64,000 nt of DNA, taken from the NCBI GenBank assembly GCA_011037195.1, contig JAAEAF010014741.1:37016-101015 (forward strand). The letters are read 5' to 3'. The notes beneath the pieces were generated by a model. The model saw only the letters and a list, made by a program, of their open reading frames with translations, did no database searches and was not told the DNA's origin. The position numbers and the translations under genes are program-made. Below, in pieces: positions 45,561 through 56,818 of this stretch. The DNA comes from Triatoma infestans (taxonomy: Eukaryota > Arthropoda > Insecta > Hemiptera > Reduviidae). The number at the start of each line of letters is the position of its first letter. Position 1 is the first letter of the stretch.

Positions 45561-46837
45561 GGATTGTTTATATTATATTAAACTTAAAATTTATAAATTA
45601 TTATTTCTCTAAATTAATCGAGGCTTTAACAGGCTACAATGATCTTTAAAATAAAACAAAACAAAAAAACGGTCACGTAACACGAACATATAAACCTACA
45701 CAATTTCTCTGATATAAAAAAACATTTCATTCGTGATCACGATACTTTAAATCTTGTTTTCCAGTGAATACTCAATATCAAAAATTGGATACGATTTCAA
45801 AAATTTTTTCTCATAGAAGAAGATATAGTAAAAATTAGACAACTCTCAGCGCACAACAACTTCTGACGTCATGTGACCTCAGCTAGGTGGCGACTTCAGG
45901 GTAGATGACATATGTTTTCTTAAATGGCTGTTTCCATAACCAGTATTTTAGTTTTCGAATAAATTTATAACTCAGTCATTCTGTTAATTGCATGAAACTT
46001 TTAGATTAAATTTAGTATATTTCCGTTATGTAAATTTGAAAATAATTTTTTCTTTTTTAAAAACGGTTTAATAAAAAAATAAAATGGTGTAAAAACACCT
46101 ACAAGACTTTCACTTCCTGTAATTTAAGAGTTTAATTGACAAATTTCTATCAACTTGAAATTTTTACTATTGTTTAATGACTTTCAATATCATAATTGGC
46201 CAGAAAAACTAATGTATCTTGGATTTTATCCGTCGTAGCGTGTATGCTTCTTTTTGTTGATTCTGACTGGTTTCGGATTCTCATCTATAGTCTACAGCAT
46301 AGTTATCAAGTTTTTTAACATTAAATTTCTGTCACATACGATACTGATTAATTGTTTGTTTGTATATTGATACAAGTTTTTTTTCAATTTAAGTAACTCT
46401 CGACGTGAACTTGATAAGCATACTTTTGGATGAGAGTCCATAACTGGTCCGAATCAACAAGAAGTTGCTTTGGTATGGCCCAGGTGCTATCCAGGCATTG
46501 CGAAAGCAGCCATGTATAAACTTTAAATATAATGAAACGATACTTTGGAGTGCAGCGTGGCTTGCTAATTTTTCTCCTCCCCAGAACCCCTAAAAAGAAT
46601 TTTTTTCAGATAAAATCTCTCAAATAAACGTAATAAGTCTATATATACGTGTAGATAGTATACCAAGTTTAAATAAACTGGTTTAAAGTTGTTATATACA
46701 AAATTTGCAGGAAACAGAAATCGTTAACAAAAAATGTCGCATATTAGGTTACACAATTCCAGTATATTCACGTTCAATTTAATGTATTAATATTATATAG
46801 ATGCTAAATTAAATAAATATGTACACTGTATGAAATG
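45561..46837. other. No gene; possible eroded F1 trace
   Basis: A+T-rich. Near 46570-46650 the order cctccccagaacccc, aagaattt, caaataaacg and ctatatatacgtgtagat resembles a minus-strand F1 unit, but it is too diverged to annotate firmly. Confidence 0.35.
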
Positions 46838-46841
46838 GCAC

Positions 46842-47434
46842 TGAAATGTAATTGGTGTGGATGTGTTGTATGTTTGTAGTAGTAGTTTGTGGCGTGAGCG
46901 GTTTTGTAAAGGGCTTGTGTGTATGTTTGAGAAAGAGAGAGAAGTATTAGAAATAAGCAAAAGTTCACCACTGTTTTTGAAATAATTACATTATTCTCTA
47001 AGTGAATTTAAATACTTTACTATATCACAACTATATCTTAATAAATCAATTGTATATCTAGAATAAATGCTTAACTATATAGCTGGCACTGAAGTTAAGT
47101 GAACGATTCCTGAAGTATTCTGGTTGGATGTTTGGTTCAGACTGTCCTTGTTTAAAAGCAGAATGCAGACTGTCATTGAAGGAATGCCTTCTAATTGTTA
47201 GTTCAAATCTTTTCAAATAATGCTGGTATGTCTGGAGGGAGTGTATTGTCTTATCCTAACGTTTCTTGCCCCTTTGTCTCTTCACTAGCATTGATCCAAA
47301 TTAGAGTACCTGGCTCTTTCCCTTTCACTAAAATAACTATTTGAATTAGATAAAATTCACAAAATTATTTCATTAAACTATTTTCAAAATTCTTGTTTTC
47401 TTTCATTTCATTCTCAGTTCTTTCTTCCAATACA
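46842..47434 (+). mobile_element. Solo LTR, family LTR-C
   Basis: Starts TGAAATGTAATTGGTG and ends TTCTTCCAATACA (593 bp, TG...CA termini), flanked by the 4-bp duplication GCAC (46838-46841 and 47435-47438). It shares gcggttttgtaaagggcttg, ttaataaatcaa, gaacgattcctgaag, aataatgctggtatgtctgg and the 3' end with the tandem pair at 9902-10954. No internal region, hence a solo LTR. Confidence 0.8.
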
Positions 47435-47449
47435 GCACTATAAGGAATA

Positions 47450-47945
47450 TTTAACGTCATCACCCATTCACTAGAACCCCATCTAAAATGAATTTTCCCA
47501 AAATAATGTTGCAAATCAAAGTGATAGATCTATTATGTGTGTAATGAATATTCAAAGTTTAAAGAAAATCGTTGTATCCATTTTCGAGAAAATCGCTAAA
47601 AATAAAAAAATAAAACTTATTCAATAAAGTGGAACATTCGGTTAACAGATTATGACCGAAACCTTAATGTTGTTTTCCTTCGTAACAACTAAACGAAATA
47701 TCAAACTTCAACTTTATGCGATTCAAAATTTTCTAATCATCCTAATCATCCGCAAATCACATACCAATTCAAAAAAAAAAAAAAAAAAACAATTTTTTCC
47801 TGTTCATGGGCCATAAAAATGTGTTACTAGTGAACATTGAATTTCAAAAATTTAACTTCGCCAATTTTTCCATAGTAGAGAAAGATTAAGATTATTCTTT
47901 CACTAGAAAGAAAAAGAGTAGATTGTAAGAGAAAGTAAAAAAAAA
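47450..47945 (-). mobile_element. F1 element, truncated, minus strand
   Basis: Contains F1 landmarks in reverse (aaaatgaattttccc near 47490, tttaaagaaaatcgtt near 47560, then the 5' terminal gtaagagaaagtaaaa at 47927-47942). The body before the first landmark is missing. The neighbouring F1 copy begins where this one ends. Confidence 0.6.
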
Positions 47946-48433
47946 ATAAAAATAAAAACATACAACGATAAATTTTATAGTTAGTGTAACAAATTTAATG
48001 AAATTCATCGGAGTTTGTCAAAATTCGTCGAAAACTTAAAAAAACTGTTCAGTAAAAGCGCACTTCCGGTTTATTTATTTTCATGAAACATGGAATTTTG
48101 GCCATCTAATTAATTTTGTTTGGATAGTAGCTTTGTATAATCAATTGTTATAGCACTTTAGAGAAAAACATAACCCGCGCCCCTTCCTGAAAAGCCTCCT
48201 TAAATGACATTACCAGGAGAAAATGTTTCAAATAAAAGTTGTAGCTCACTATATGTGTAGTTCACATTCCTAGTTTAAAGAAAATCGTTGAAGCCATTTT
48301 CAAGAAAATACTAGAAAACTGAAAATACATTTCAGTAAAGCCCACTTCCATTGATCCGATTTTTTTCAAACTCCGAATTTCAACAACATATTTTAATTCT
48401 AATTAATATTATTTAGAAGACAGAATTGTATAG

Positions 48434-48441
48434 TAAACTTA
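48434..48441 (+). repeat. 8-bp target duplication, left copy
   Basis: TAAACTTA, repeated at 49263-49270. Supported by the empty-site sequence in other F1 copies. Confidence 0.85.
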
Positions 48442-49262
48442 TTATAACAAGATATATTATAATTCTAAAATAAATAATCCTTTTTATTTATCTCTCAATC
48501 TGCCGCTGGTTTTTATCCGTAAATATACTGATGCCAATAGGCCCAGATGAGAACCTCAGAAACTTATATATTGAAGTTAACAATTGATTCTACTTCTACG
48601 TAATAGATCAAAAATCAATCTGTAAGCTCTGCAATTTAAATTTATCCGAGAATTTAGAACATAATATCTTGGTTGGTTGCCCTGTTTACTCGCTTCTTAG
48701 ACAGTATTTTAATATCAGTACAAATGAATTTGGTATTTAAGTATGTTAGAAAAACAATAATTACTGAAATAAAAAATATTTATAATTTTATTTATTATAT
48801 TTTGAAAGTTAGGCAAATTTTGTTGAATTAAACTAACAATATTAAAATTTAATAAATTTTAATCTGTTAGTTTTTTGTAAAAATAAGTTTTGGGTTGAAA
48901 ATAAAACACATATTTGTATGAAGTATGACCCTTTTAATTTATGTAATTGTAAAGTAATATCTTATTTTTATTTTTGTTTGATTACTTCTTAGTAAGAGTT
49001 TTGTTATGTACATTTGAAAATATTTGTTTATAATATTTAAGCAGCCACAACTTTCTATTACAATGTACATGGTATAATTTAATTTCTATCCAAATTTATT
49101 TACATTTTTTTAGATCATTTTATTTTTATTTAAATTTTTGTACTTTTCTTTGTATTTATTTTGTATTTTTTCTTTTCTTTTATGATCGAAGATTTTATAA
49201 GTAACTCTCCCTACTCCTTTGTATGGGGCTCAAGCCCCTTGTACAAATAAATAAATAAATAA
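48442..49262 (+). mobile_element. 5'-truncated LINE inserted in F1
   Basis: An 821-bp insertion with the 8-bp duplication TAAACTTA. Coding relic: SICKLCNLNLSENLEHNILV then GCPVYSLLRQYF (about 48610-48710), a CX2CX8HX4C zinc knuckle related to that of the 31-kb LINE, followed by a degenerate C-terminus with stops. The 3' end carries TTTGTAT, the stem-loop GGGGCTCAAGCCCC (49225-49238) and CAAATAAATAAATAAAT, the same end structure as the 31-kb LINE. Confidence 0.85.
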
Positions 49263-49270
49263 TAAACTTA
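49263..49270 (+). repeat. 8-bp target duplication, right copy
   Basis: TAAACTTA, matching 48434-48441. Confidence 0.85.
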
Positions 49271-49914
49271 AATAGCACTTTAGAGGAAATCCTAACCCAA
49301 CACTCCCCAAAAAGTGCCTTTTTAATGAATTTTTCGTGAAAATATTTTAAATCAAAATTGTAGATCATTGATTGTGTAGTTGATTTACAAATTTTGAAGA
49401 GATCGTTGGAGCCATTTTTGAGAAAATTGCAAAAAAGTAAAAAAACAATTCGTAAAGTGGTACTTCCGGTTGAGTGAATTTTGACAGATGATCTACTGTC
49501 GGATTCCATGGTTACACCTAAACGGAAGATCAAGTTTGAACTTTAAACGATTTTTCGTTTTTGAGCTATGCTGTTCTCACTCACACACACACACCAATTT
49601 CTAAAAACCACTTTTTTGGACTTTCCGGTGAAAACTCGATATCGAAAATTGGGCACGGTTAACAATACTTCCTCTTACCGGTAAGAGAAAGTTAACGGAA
49701 CACTTGCAGACATTTTATTATTAGAACTTACATAGTTCTGACAAATTTTCTAAAAGACTGGTATTTTTACTGTGTTATTTGTCCATAATATTATGTAGAC
49801 ACTGGAAATCTATATTATAATGAATATGGCATTTGAATTATGCACTCTAGTTGCAAATCTCCAGGAATCTACCAAAATTATTTATTTATTTTTTCTTTTA
49901 ATTGATACGCGTAT

Positions 49915-50086
49915 AAATGTACACTTGCAATAACACGTTTAAAGAAAAAATATTCGAGTCATTTTCCAGAAAATCGCCAAAAATTAAATAAAAATAAAAA
50001 AAATCTGAAAGATTGTACGTCAGATTGATGGATTTTGATCGAATGCTTGGTGATACCCAACTTCAACATGGATTTTGAGTTATTTT

Positions 50087-50126
<40 letters not shown>

Positions 50127-50215
50127 ACATACATATATATTAAAGTAAGTACAACCTAAAATGTTTTTACTTCTTTATACAGTAGTAAGAGAAGGTAACA
50201 AAGATTCTCTATAAG
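49915..50215 (-). repeat. Diverged F1 5' half with (CA)n
   Basis: Reverse F1 landmarks (tttaaagaaaaaatattcgag, cattttccagaaaatcgcc) lead to a (CA)n run at 50092-50120 at the usual microsatellite position, ending in agtagtaagagaaggtaac, the F1 5' terminus. Strongly diverged. Confidence 0.55.
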
Positions 50216-50789
50216 TAGTAAAAAAAAAAAAAGCTGGACAATGATGAATTAGATTCAAAGGTAGAAAACTTCAACTATTACGGGTTTGAAGTAGCCGTTA
50301 GTTTAGCACAACTTAACTTTTGACAGAGAGAGTTTAGTCTGTGGGAAATGTTGTTAATTAAGAAAGTTAACAGCTATGTGAGTTTGTTACCGCCAAAACT
50401 AGAATGGTGGATCATTTTGTGTGAGTGTATGCTCCTTGCTTATAAGAGAGCTTTGCACTAAGATAAAAACAAAACTTGTTAATCTAAAATATAATAACCA
50501 ACTTAATTAGATATATAACAAATATAATTAATAAAATGTTTAATTGAAAGATATAAATGATTATCCATGACGTCTTCTTTGTAGCGATTTAATAAATAAC
50601 AACAAAATTCAATCTGATTCTCATAACTAAGCCAAAACAACAAAACTTCTATATAATTGTAATGAAAAAAATTATGTTTTAAATGTTAATTTTTTTATTA
50701 TAAAGTGAAATTCAATTAGCTGCTATATTAGTTACAGTATTCAACAAAGTTCAAATTAACTAACTCTACACACTTCATAAGGAATGCGG
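50216..50789. other. No gene recognised
   Basis: A+T-rich spacer. Nothing shared with other regions noticed. Confidence 0.4.
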
Positions 50790-51840
50790 TCCAACTTTTA
50801 CATGGTAACGCGGGACGCTGAGTCGGGCAAATTATCACTGCTATAGCATGAAGAGCGCGAAATTCTTCTTCGTGCCTCTGTAAAAGCACATTCTTTAGGA
50901 ACCCGGGGCCGATTCTCCTCTCTCGTCTGCGTTGCCAGTACCTAGGACACGGTCCTCAACGTTTGACAAGTCCGAGGTTTTCTCCCGATCATCCTCTGCT
51001 ATGACGTTTGCATGTAAGTGAAGCCAAGCTTCCTCACGAAGTTCTTGCAGGTCATGTGGTGGTAATTTTTTTTTTTTTTTGAAGGTTCGTGTACTGCGAT
51101 AATTGGACCCCCTTCTGGTGCCATAGGTGAGCTTCTACAGCTTCCTCTCCAGGTTGAGATCCCTAAGGGTTCTAGGGTGGGTATTTCCCCTCCACAACCT
51201 GGTAACAACCCAGGCTCTTGAATCTTCTTTGGATGATGGCATTGCAGTCGGTGAGGAGATGTATTGGAGTTCCCTCCATCTTCCCACAGAATCTGCATAT
51301 GCCATCATCTTCTAGGCCAGTGCTGGGCAGTAATTAATTACATGAGTATTTAATTACACCTTCAATTACATGAGTAAAGTTGGCACATGCTTTCAATAGG
51401 AAAACAGTTGAATGGTCCAAAATATAAAAATAACTGGTTCCAAAGAACAATTACAATGTGTACCACAATTACAATTACAATGATTCATAAAGTAATTGAA
51501 ATTAACAATAACTATTATAAGTAATTGTAATTATTTTTCTGCAATTTCAGATTACCTTGGTTGGTAAGTAATCGTAATTGTAATTGAAATTACTTTTTGC
51601 CCAACTCTGTTCTAGGCCCAGCTTCCTCAGCTGTACTTGAGTCTACAGTGCCCCGTAAGAAACCCCATAAGAATACGAATTTTATTCTTGCTCAGACTGA
51701 TGCAGGCCTTCGACCTTTCTTGGTTATAACCTCCCAGACATTTCCATGATCTGCCTCATTCGCGGGAAAGTGTTCCAGAGACGAGCTCTTTTCGCCATCT
51801 CCTCATATGGAGTTAATAATTGGCTGCTGACAATCAACAG
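50790..51840 (-). pseudogene. RNase H-type LINE ORF2 relic, split by a MITE
   Basis: On the minus strand, 51740-51618 reads ILMGFLTGHCRLKY. Across the MITE the protein continues LGLEDDGICRFCGKMEG then TPIHLLTDC (CX2CX8HX4C) to about 51240, followed by ORF2 C-terminal sequence with stops. G+C-rich sequence down to about 50790 may be the rest of the C-terminus or 3' UTR. Best relatives in the window are 24162-24977 and 27917-28456. The left limit is uncertain. Confidence 0.7.
51318..51609. mobile_element. hAT-type MITE with 8-bp target duplication
   Basis: A 292-bp insertion beginning CAGTGCTGGGCA and ending TGCCCAACTCTG, which are imperfect terminal inverted repeats of 12 bases. The exact 8-bp duplication TTCTAGGC flanks it (51310-51317, 51610-51617). 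The interior is built of aattacaattacnnt-like words, as in many hAT-derived MITEs. It encodes nothing and would need a transposase in trans. It interrupts a LINE relic, and removing it with one duplication copy rejoins the LINE reading frame. Confidence 0.88.
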
Positions 51841-51889
51841 ATTCCTCAGAAACATCAAAAATACTTTCTTTGTTTTAAGAAAAATTAAA

Positions 51890-52080
51890 AAAAAAAAAAA
51901 AATTGATACGTTTATAAGTGTTCAGTTAGCATTCGAATTTCGAGAAAATTCAAAAAAATCGAAAACAATTTCTCTAAAGTCACATTTTCGGTTCAAATTT
52001 GGAATCCTTACAACTGTCTAATGTAATTTTTTTAATATTACACAGATGGCGCAACTATAAATCCTTTTGACCTGAAGTGG
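51890..52080 (-). repeat. Possible F1 fragment
   Basis: Order gatacgtttataagtg, tcgagaaaat, aatttctctaaagt, cacattttcggtt resembles the reverse F1 unit boundary, but is weak and unsupported at the ends. Confidence 0.35.
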
Positions 52081-52171
52081 CACTTTAATGGGGAGCTTAA
52101 TATTGCTGTTAATCAACTTAATATCAATCAATTCAATATTAAATAAATACCTACAGAAATCAATATCCCGG

Positions 52172-52928
52172 TGTAGTGGAATCAGATGTCTTGAAGAGGG
52201 TTATGATGCGAGGGATGGTTGGGAGTTAGTTAGAGATTTTTAGAGAGTTGTTACTCGAAATATGAACTACTAATTTACGAAAATAGATATATATTTTAAC
52301 AATAATTTAAACGTTTGAAAAGATAAACTACAATTAATTTAAAATGATTTAAATGCTAACTAGAATGCACAACTATAATGATTGATGAATAAATATACGT
52401 TTAAAACCTTAGATAGGGACACGCTCGTGATGTATGAACCGATGTCGTAAATGACTGGTAGAATCCTGATGAAACGCTGATAAAATACTGAAGAATGCTC
52501 ATGCTCTCTTCCGGTGGAGAGACGTTTATAATGGCATCATCACACATTAATAAGTGTGTAATTACGGGTCACACTAAAACATCTCTTGCCGTGTGGTGAC
52601 CCTAGGTCTTGAATAGGTCGGTGGCCAGTGTGGCAACAGATGATGGCGGTTATCAAAAGACTGTAGCCAGGTGGTCTTTTGAGTGTTTGTTGACCCTTGT
52701 ATATCGGCCAGGTGACTTCTGTACACTGACCGTATAATGGCCCTTTTGAAAGGGTTCTTGTTGAAAGGGTTTTAATGATGTGTCTTTGGCGGTCCCTTTG
52801 ACCGTGCACTGACCGTGGCTCTTGACCTGAATAATAGCGACTGGCAGGCACCACTACTTATAGTTTTTATAATTTAAAAATTATATCTTTTCCTTCTCGT
52901 TATCACTCCTTCTTGTTATCACATTACA
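52172..52928 (+). mobile_element. Solo LTR, family LTR-B, intact copy
   Basis: A 757-bp unit beginning TGTAGTGGAATC and ending CACATTACA, with the 4-bp duplication CCGG at 52168-52171 and 52929-52932. TG...CA termini and a 4-bp duplication are those of Ty3/gypsy-type LTRs. A promoter-like GAGACGTTTATAATGG lies at 52518-52533, equivalent to GGGGCGA..TTTATA in the other copies. No coding region. Confidence 0.85.
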
Positions 52929-52932
52929 CCGG

Positions 52933-53587
52933 TAAAATGATTTAAATGCAAGCTGTAGGCATTTTAATTTTTTTTATTTTAGATTATATACGAAGTTTAC
53001 AGAAAATATTGAAGCCGTTTTCGATAAAATTGCAAAAAACTAATAAAACCAAAGACAATCGCAAAAAACATATATTGTTATTACGAAACCTCAAAACATA
53101 TCGGATCAAAACTCAACTATAAAGAAACTTGAGATATTCGCAAATAAAAAGAATATTATATTTTCTAAAAAATCATTTAAATTTAATAAAAAAAAAAATC
53201 TGATTATGAAAAATTTAGTTTCGATTTAAAATTAATTAGGATAGATATCAGAAAAAGTTGTATATTTGAGAAATTTTACTCACGTTCAAAATTTAAATAA
53301 ATTGTAATCTAACAGTTTGAAGAAAGGATTCTTAATAAAGAATGATAAAAAAAAAAACGGCCAACACTTTGAAGGCAAATGTAGTAGAGCATTGCGATAA
53401 GGAAAATTAATTTCATTCCTTAGTAAAGTTATTTGTGAAAAGAAATAACAAGGATTTTACATTTAAATTGCATTGAAAAGAATTATTAAATAAGGTGAAT
53501 AAATTTATAAAGCATAAAATTGGATGAAGAAAATAACGACGTGGCATTTTAATAATTTTTATATGAATGGTTTCTTTTTATTTTTAA
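52933..53587. other. No gene recognised
   Basis: A+T-rich. The segment near 52985-53050 has a weak reverse-F1 flavour, not annotated. Confidence 0.35.
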
Positions 53588-53718
53588 TTTTACTTTCTCT
53601 TAATCTCTAGTAAGTGGAAGTATTGTAATCGTGTCAAATTTTCGATATCGAGTTTTCACCGGAAATATCCGTTTTGAGATCCCCTGAGTCCAAGGAAGTG
53701 GTTTTTAGCAAATGGCCT

Positions 53719-53750
<32 letters not shown>

Positions 53751-54618
53751 AGGTATGTTGAACAGCATAGCTCAAAAAAACGAAAAACACCGTAGAAAGT
53801 TGAAACTCGATATTCCGTTTAGGGTATCACCATGGGATCTGACAGTATGTTGTCTGTTAAAATTCTTCAACCGGAAGTATCACTTTACTAGTTTTTTTTT
53901 TTTACTTTTTTGCGATTTTCTCAAAAATGGCTACGAGGATTCTTTTTAAAGTTGGCATATCAACTACACATACAAAGAGCTACAACTTTTATTTCTAACA
54001 TTTCTCCGGGAAAATTCATTTAAGGGCACTTTTGATGGAGGGGTGGAATTAGTTTTTCATCTAAAGTGTTTATTAGACAGTTTATTAGACAATTCTGCCT
54101 TCTTAATAATGTTAATTAGAATTAAACATGTTGTTGAAATTCCGAGTTTGAAAAAAATCGGATAACCGGAAGTGCGTTTATTTTAACACTTTACAAAATA
54201 ATTTCTTCACTTTTTCGTGGTTTTCTAAAAAATCGCTCAAACGATTTTCTTGAAACTACATATATAAACTAAACATGCAAATATCTACATCATTTATTTA
54301 AAACATTTCTCTAGGAAAATTCATTTAAGGGCACGTTTTGGTGGACGGGTGGGGTTACAGCTTTCTCTAAATTGCTATCATTTGTGTGTCCGTAATGATT
54401 GTACAATTCTATCCTCCAAACAAAATTAATTCGAAAATAAATAGATGGCCAAAATTATGAGTTTCAAGAAAAATTAGTAAACCGGATGTGCGCTTTTACT
54501 AAACAGCTTTTTTCAATTTTCGATGAATTGCATTAAATTTGGTACACAAACTATAAAATTTGTCAATTATAATTTTGAGAAAGGAGTTGGGTGAGTGTTT
54601 TACGACAGATTTTTTTTT
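53588..54618 (+). mobile_element. F1 element, two-unit copy
   Basis: Starts TTTTACTTTCTCTTAATC and ends near the T run after cgacagatttt, with two internal gggaaaattcatttaaggg-type landmarks near 54009 and 54314. The microsatellite (TG)n is at 53717-53750. The closing hairpin is degenerate. Confidence 0.8.
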
Positions 54619-55847
54619 TTTTAAATAATGTTTGTTTCTAATCCTAAACTCAGTTTCCAAAATTCCATCATATTTCTTCACTTTTAAACTCCACGCATAA
54701 TTTAAAATGTATAAACTTACTAGATACTTTAAAATTCTTCACTAGTTATATTTTGCACCGGTATATATTTTTGAGAAAACTGTAAATAATTGATTCTATT
54801 ATAACCAAACTTAAAATAAAAAAATTAGAAAAAAATTATTATTTTTTTCCTATTAATAAGAATATTACTCTTATTGAACTTCAATCGCTGAAGCAAATAA
54901 ATCAGTCTTTTTTTTCCCATTATTCAAAACATACAATTCAATAAAAATTGTGTTGGAAATGGAAGAAAACTGTAGGAACAGTGAAGTAAAGAATGAACAG
55001 TAGCCGTTCCAACCTAGGTGTACGGGTATATCCAATCAGGGTTAGTTATTGGGGCCGTAGGTCCCAGGGCAATCTGCCCTTACCCTTTCCAATACGGTTG
55101 CCCAGACTTTACTTCTTCTATGGTCAGCGTTGGCCGGCCTCACGGGGCACAAACCTTCTTACACTTTTTATTTTCCACGTTCAACTTGGTCATCCTACTA
55201 CGTCTCACCGTCATTTCGGTCACATCACCATTCCAACAAAAAGGGCTGTCTAGTTCATCTGATTGTGTTCAAAGGTCTCTCAAGTGTGTGTTAACCAATG
55301 AGTGAGTTTAGATATATTTACCAATGATTGTTTCTATTGCGCAAACTATTATTTTACCTTCTCTTACTCTTAATTTTTCATTAACTTTATGGCTAATGCT
55401 GAATCGTCGATTGTTTTAAAGTATCATATTTTTTTTTTTTTTTGCAATTTCAAATACTTATGATTTTTTTTTAGATTCCTTTTGGCTTTTGGATGTTAGC
55501 ACTTCTTGTATCAAAAAATGAAATAAAATAACCTGTTGGATATATTATCAACTTTTGATAAATTTTGAATACACTTTGAATAGAGTTAGAGAAGACAGAT
55601 AGACAGACAAATAAGTTTGTTCGTGATAAAATGCAAAATAAAATATAAATGATCTCTTTCATATCAAATTTAATTTACTAAGTAATGGACAACGTCCGCC
55701 TACATCAGGATGGCTAAAAAATATTTCCATTAACAAATATAACAAAACATAAATAAATAAATAAATAAAAATTTTAATATAGTTGAAGTTTTAGAAAAAA
55801 GTAAATTTTTCCATTTTTATCAGACTAATTTTCATTTAACTGACTAT
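54619..55847. other. Spacer with G+C-richer patch
   Basis: Positions 54995-55310 are clearly richer in G+C (contains ggggccgtaggtcccagggc) and hold two overlapping plus-strand frames without a recognised domain. No copy was found elsewhere in the window. The rest is A+T-rich. Confidence 0.4.
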
Positions 55848-56818
55848 TTTTACTTTCTCTTACTCTTAGTGAGAGGAAGTATTGTAATCGTGTCAAATGT
55901 TCGATATCCAGTTTTCATCGGAAATATCCGTTTTGAGATCTCTGAGTCCAAAAAAAGTGGTCTTTAGCAAATGGTGTGTGTGTGTGTGTTGTATGTGACA
56001 GCACAGCTCCAAAAATGAACACCGCTAGAAAAGTTTAAACGTGATATTCCCGTTTAGTATCTCCATGGGCTACAAGTACCTATGTGTCAATATTCCTCAA
56101 CCGGAAGTAACACTTTACTAGTTGTTTTTTTTACGTTTTTGCAATTTTCTCAAAAATGGCTCCGAAGATTTTCTTTAAACTTGCTGTATCAACTACACAT
56201 ACAAAGAGCTACAACTTTTATTTGAAACATTTCTCCAGGAAAATTCATTTAAGGGCACTTTTGTGGGAGGGGTGGGGTTAGGTTTTCATCTAAGTGCTAT
56301 TTCAGTTTATTAGACAATTCTGCCTTCTTAATAATGTTTAATTAAAATTAAATATGTTGTTGTAATTCCGAGTTTGAAAAAAAAATCGGATAACCGGAAG
56401 TGCGTTTACTTTACCACTTTACTAAATAATTTTTTTCACTTTTTCGCGATTTTCTCAAAAATGGCTCCGATTATTTTCGTGAAGCAATATATATAAACTA
56501 CACACACACAACGATGTGCAACTTTTATTTGAAACATTTCTCTGGAAAAATTCATTTAAGGGCTCTTTTGGAAGAGAGGTGTGGATATGTTTTTCTCTAA
56601 AGTGCCATCGTGGATGATTATAAAATTCTATCATTCAAACAAAATTAACTAGAAATAAATAGATGGCCAAAATTCTGAGGTTCAAGAAAATTAGTAAACC
56701 AGAAGTGCGCTTTTACTGAACAGTTTCTCTCAGTTTTCGACTAATCTAATTTGTCAATTATAATTTTGAGAACTGTAGTAAGAGAAAGTTGTGTGAGTGT
56801 TTCACACCAGATTTTTTA
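55848..56818 (+). mobile_element. F1 element, two-unit copy
   Basis: TTTTACTTTCTCTTACTC at the start; AGTAAGAGAAAGTTGTGTG then AGTGTTTCACACC and a T run at the end. Two internal units (landmarks near 56235 and 56545). (TG)n at 55973-55989. CCGGAAGT occurs at the unit boundaries (56101, 56395). Among the best-preserved copies. Confidence 0.85.

Larger units (their letters stand above)
47946..49693 (-). mobile_element. F1 element, minus strand, split by a LINE
   Basis: F1 sequence occupies 47946-48441 and 49271-49693. Joined, the edges give an uninterrupted F1 segment (cagaattgtatagtaaact then ta, aatagcacttta), matching other copies base for base in layout. The 5' end at 49660-49693 keeps the hairpin ttcctcttaccggtaagag. 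The CA tract at 49576-49598 is the F1 microsatellite. Confidence 0.85.

Noticed and set aside
53674..53949. Plus-strand frame with a run of valine-cysteine codons
   Set aside because: Produced by the (TG)n microsatellite inside an F1 copy.
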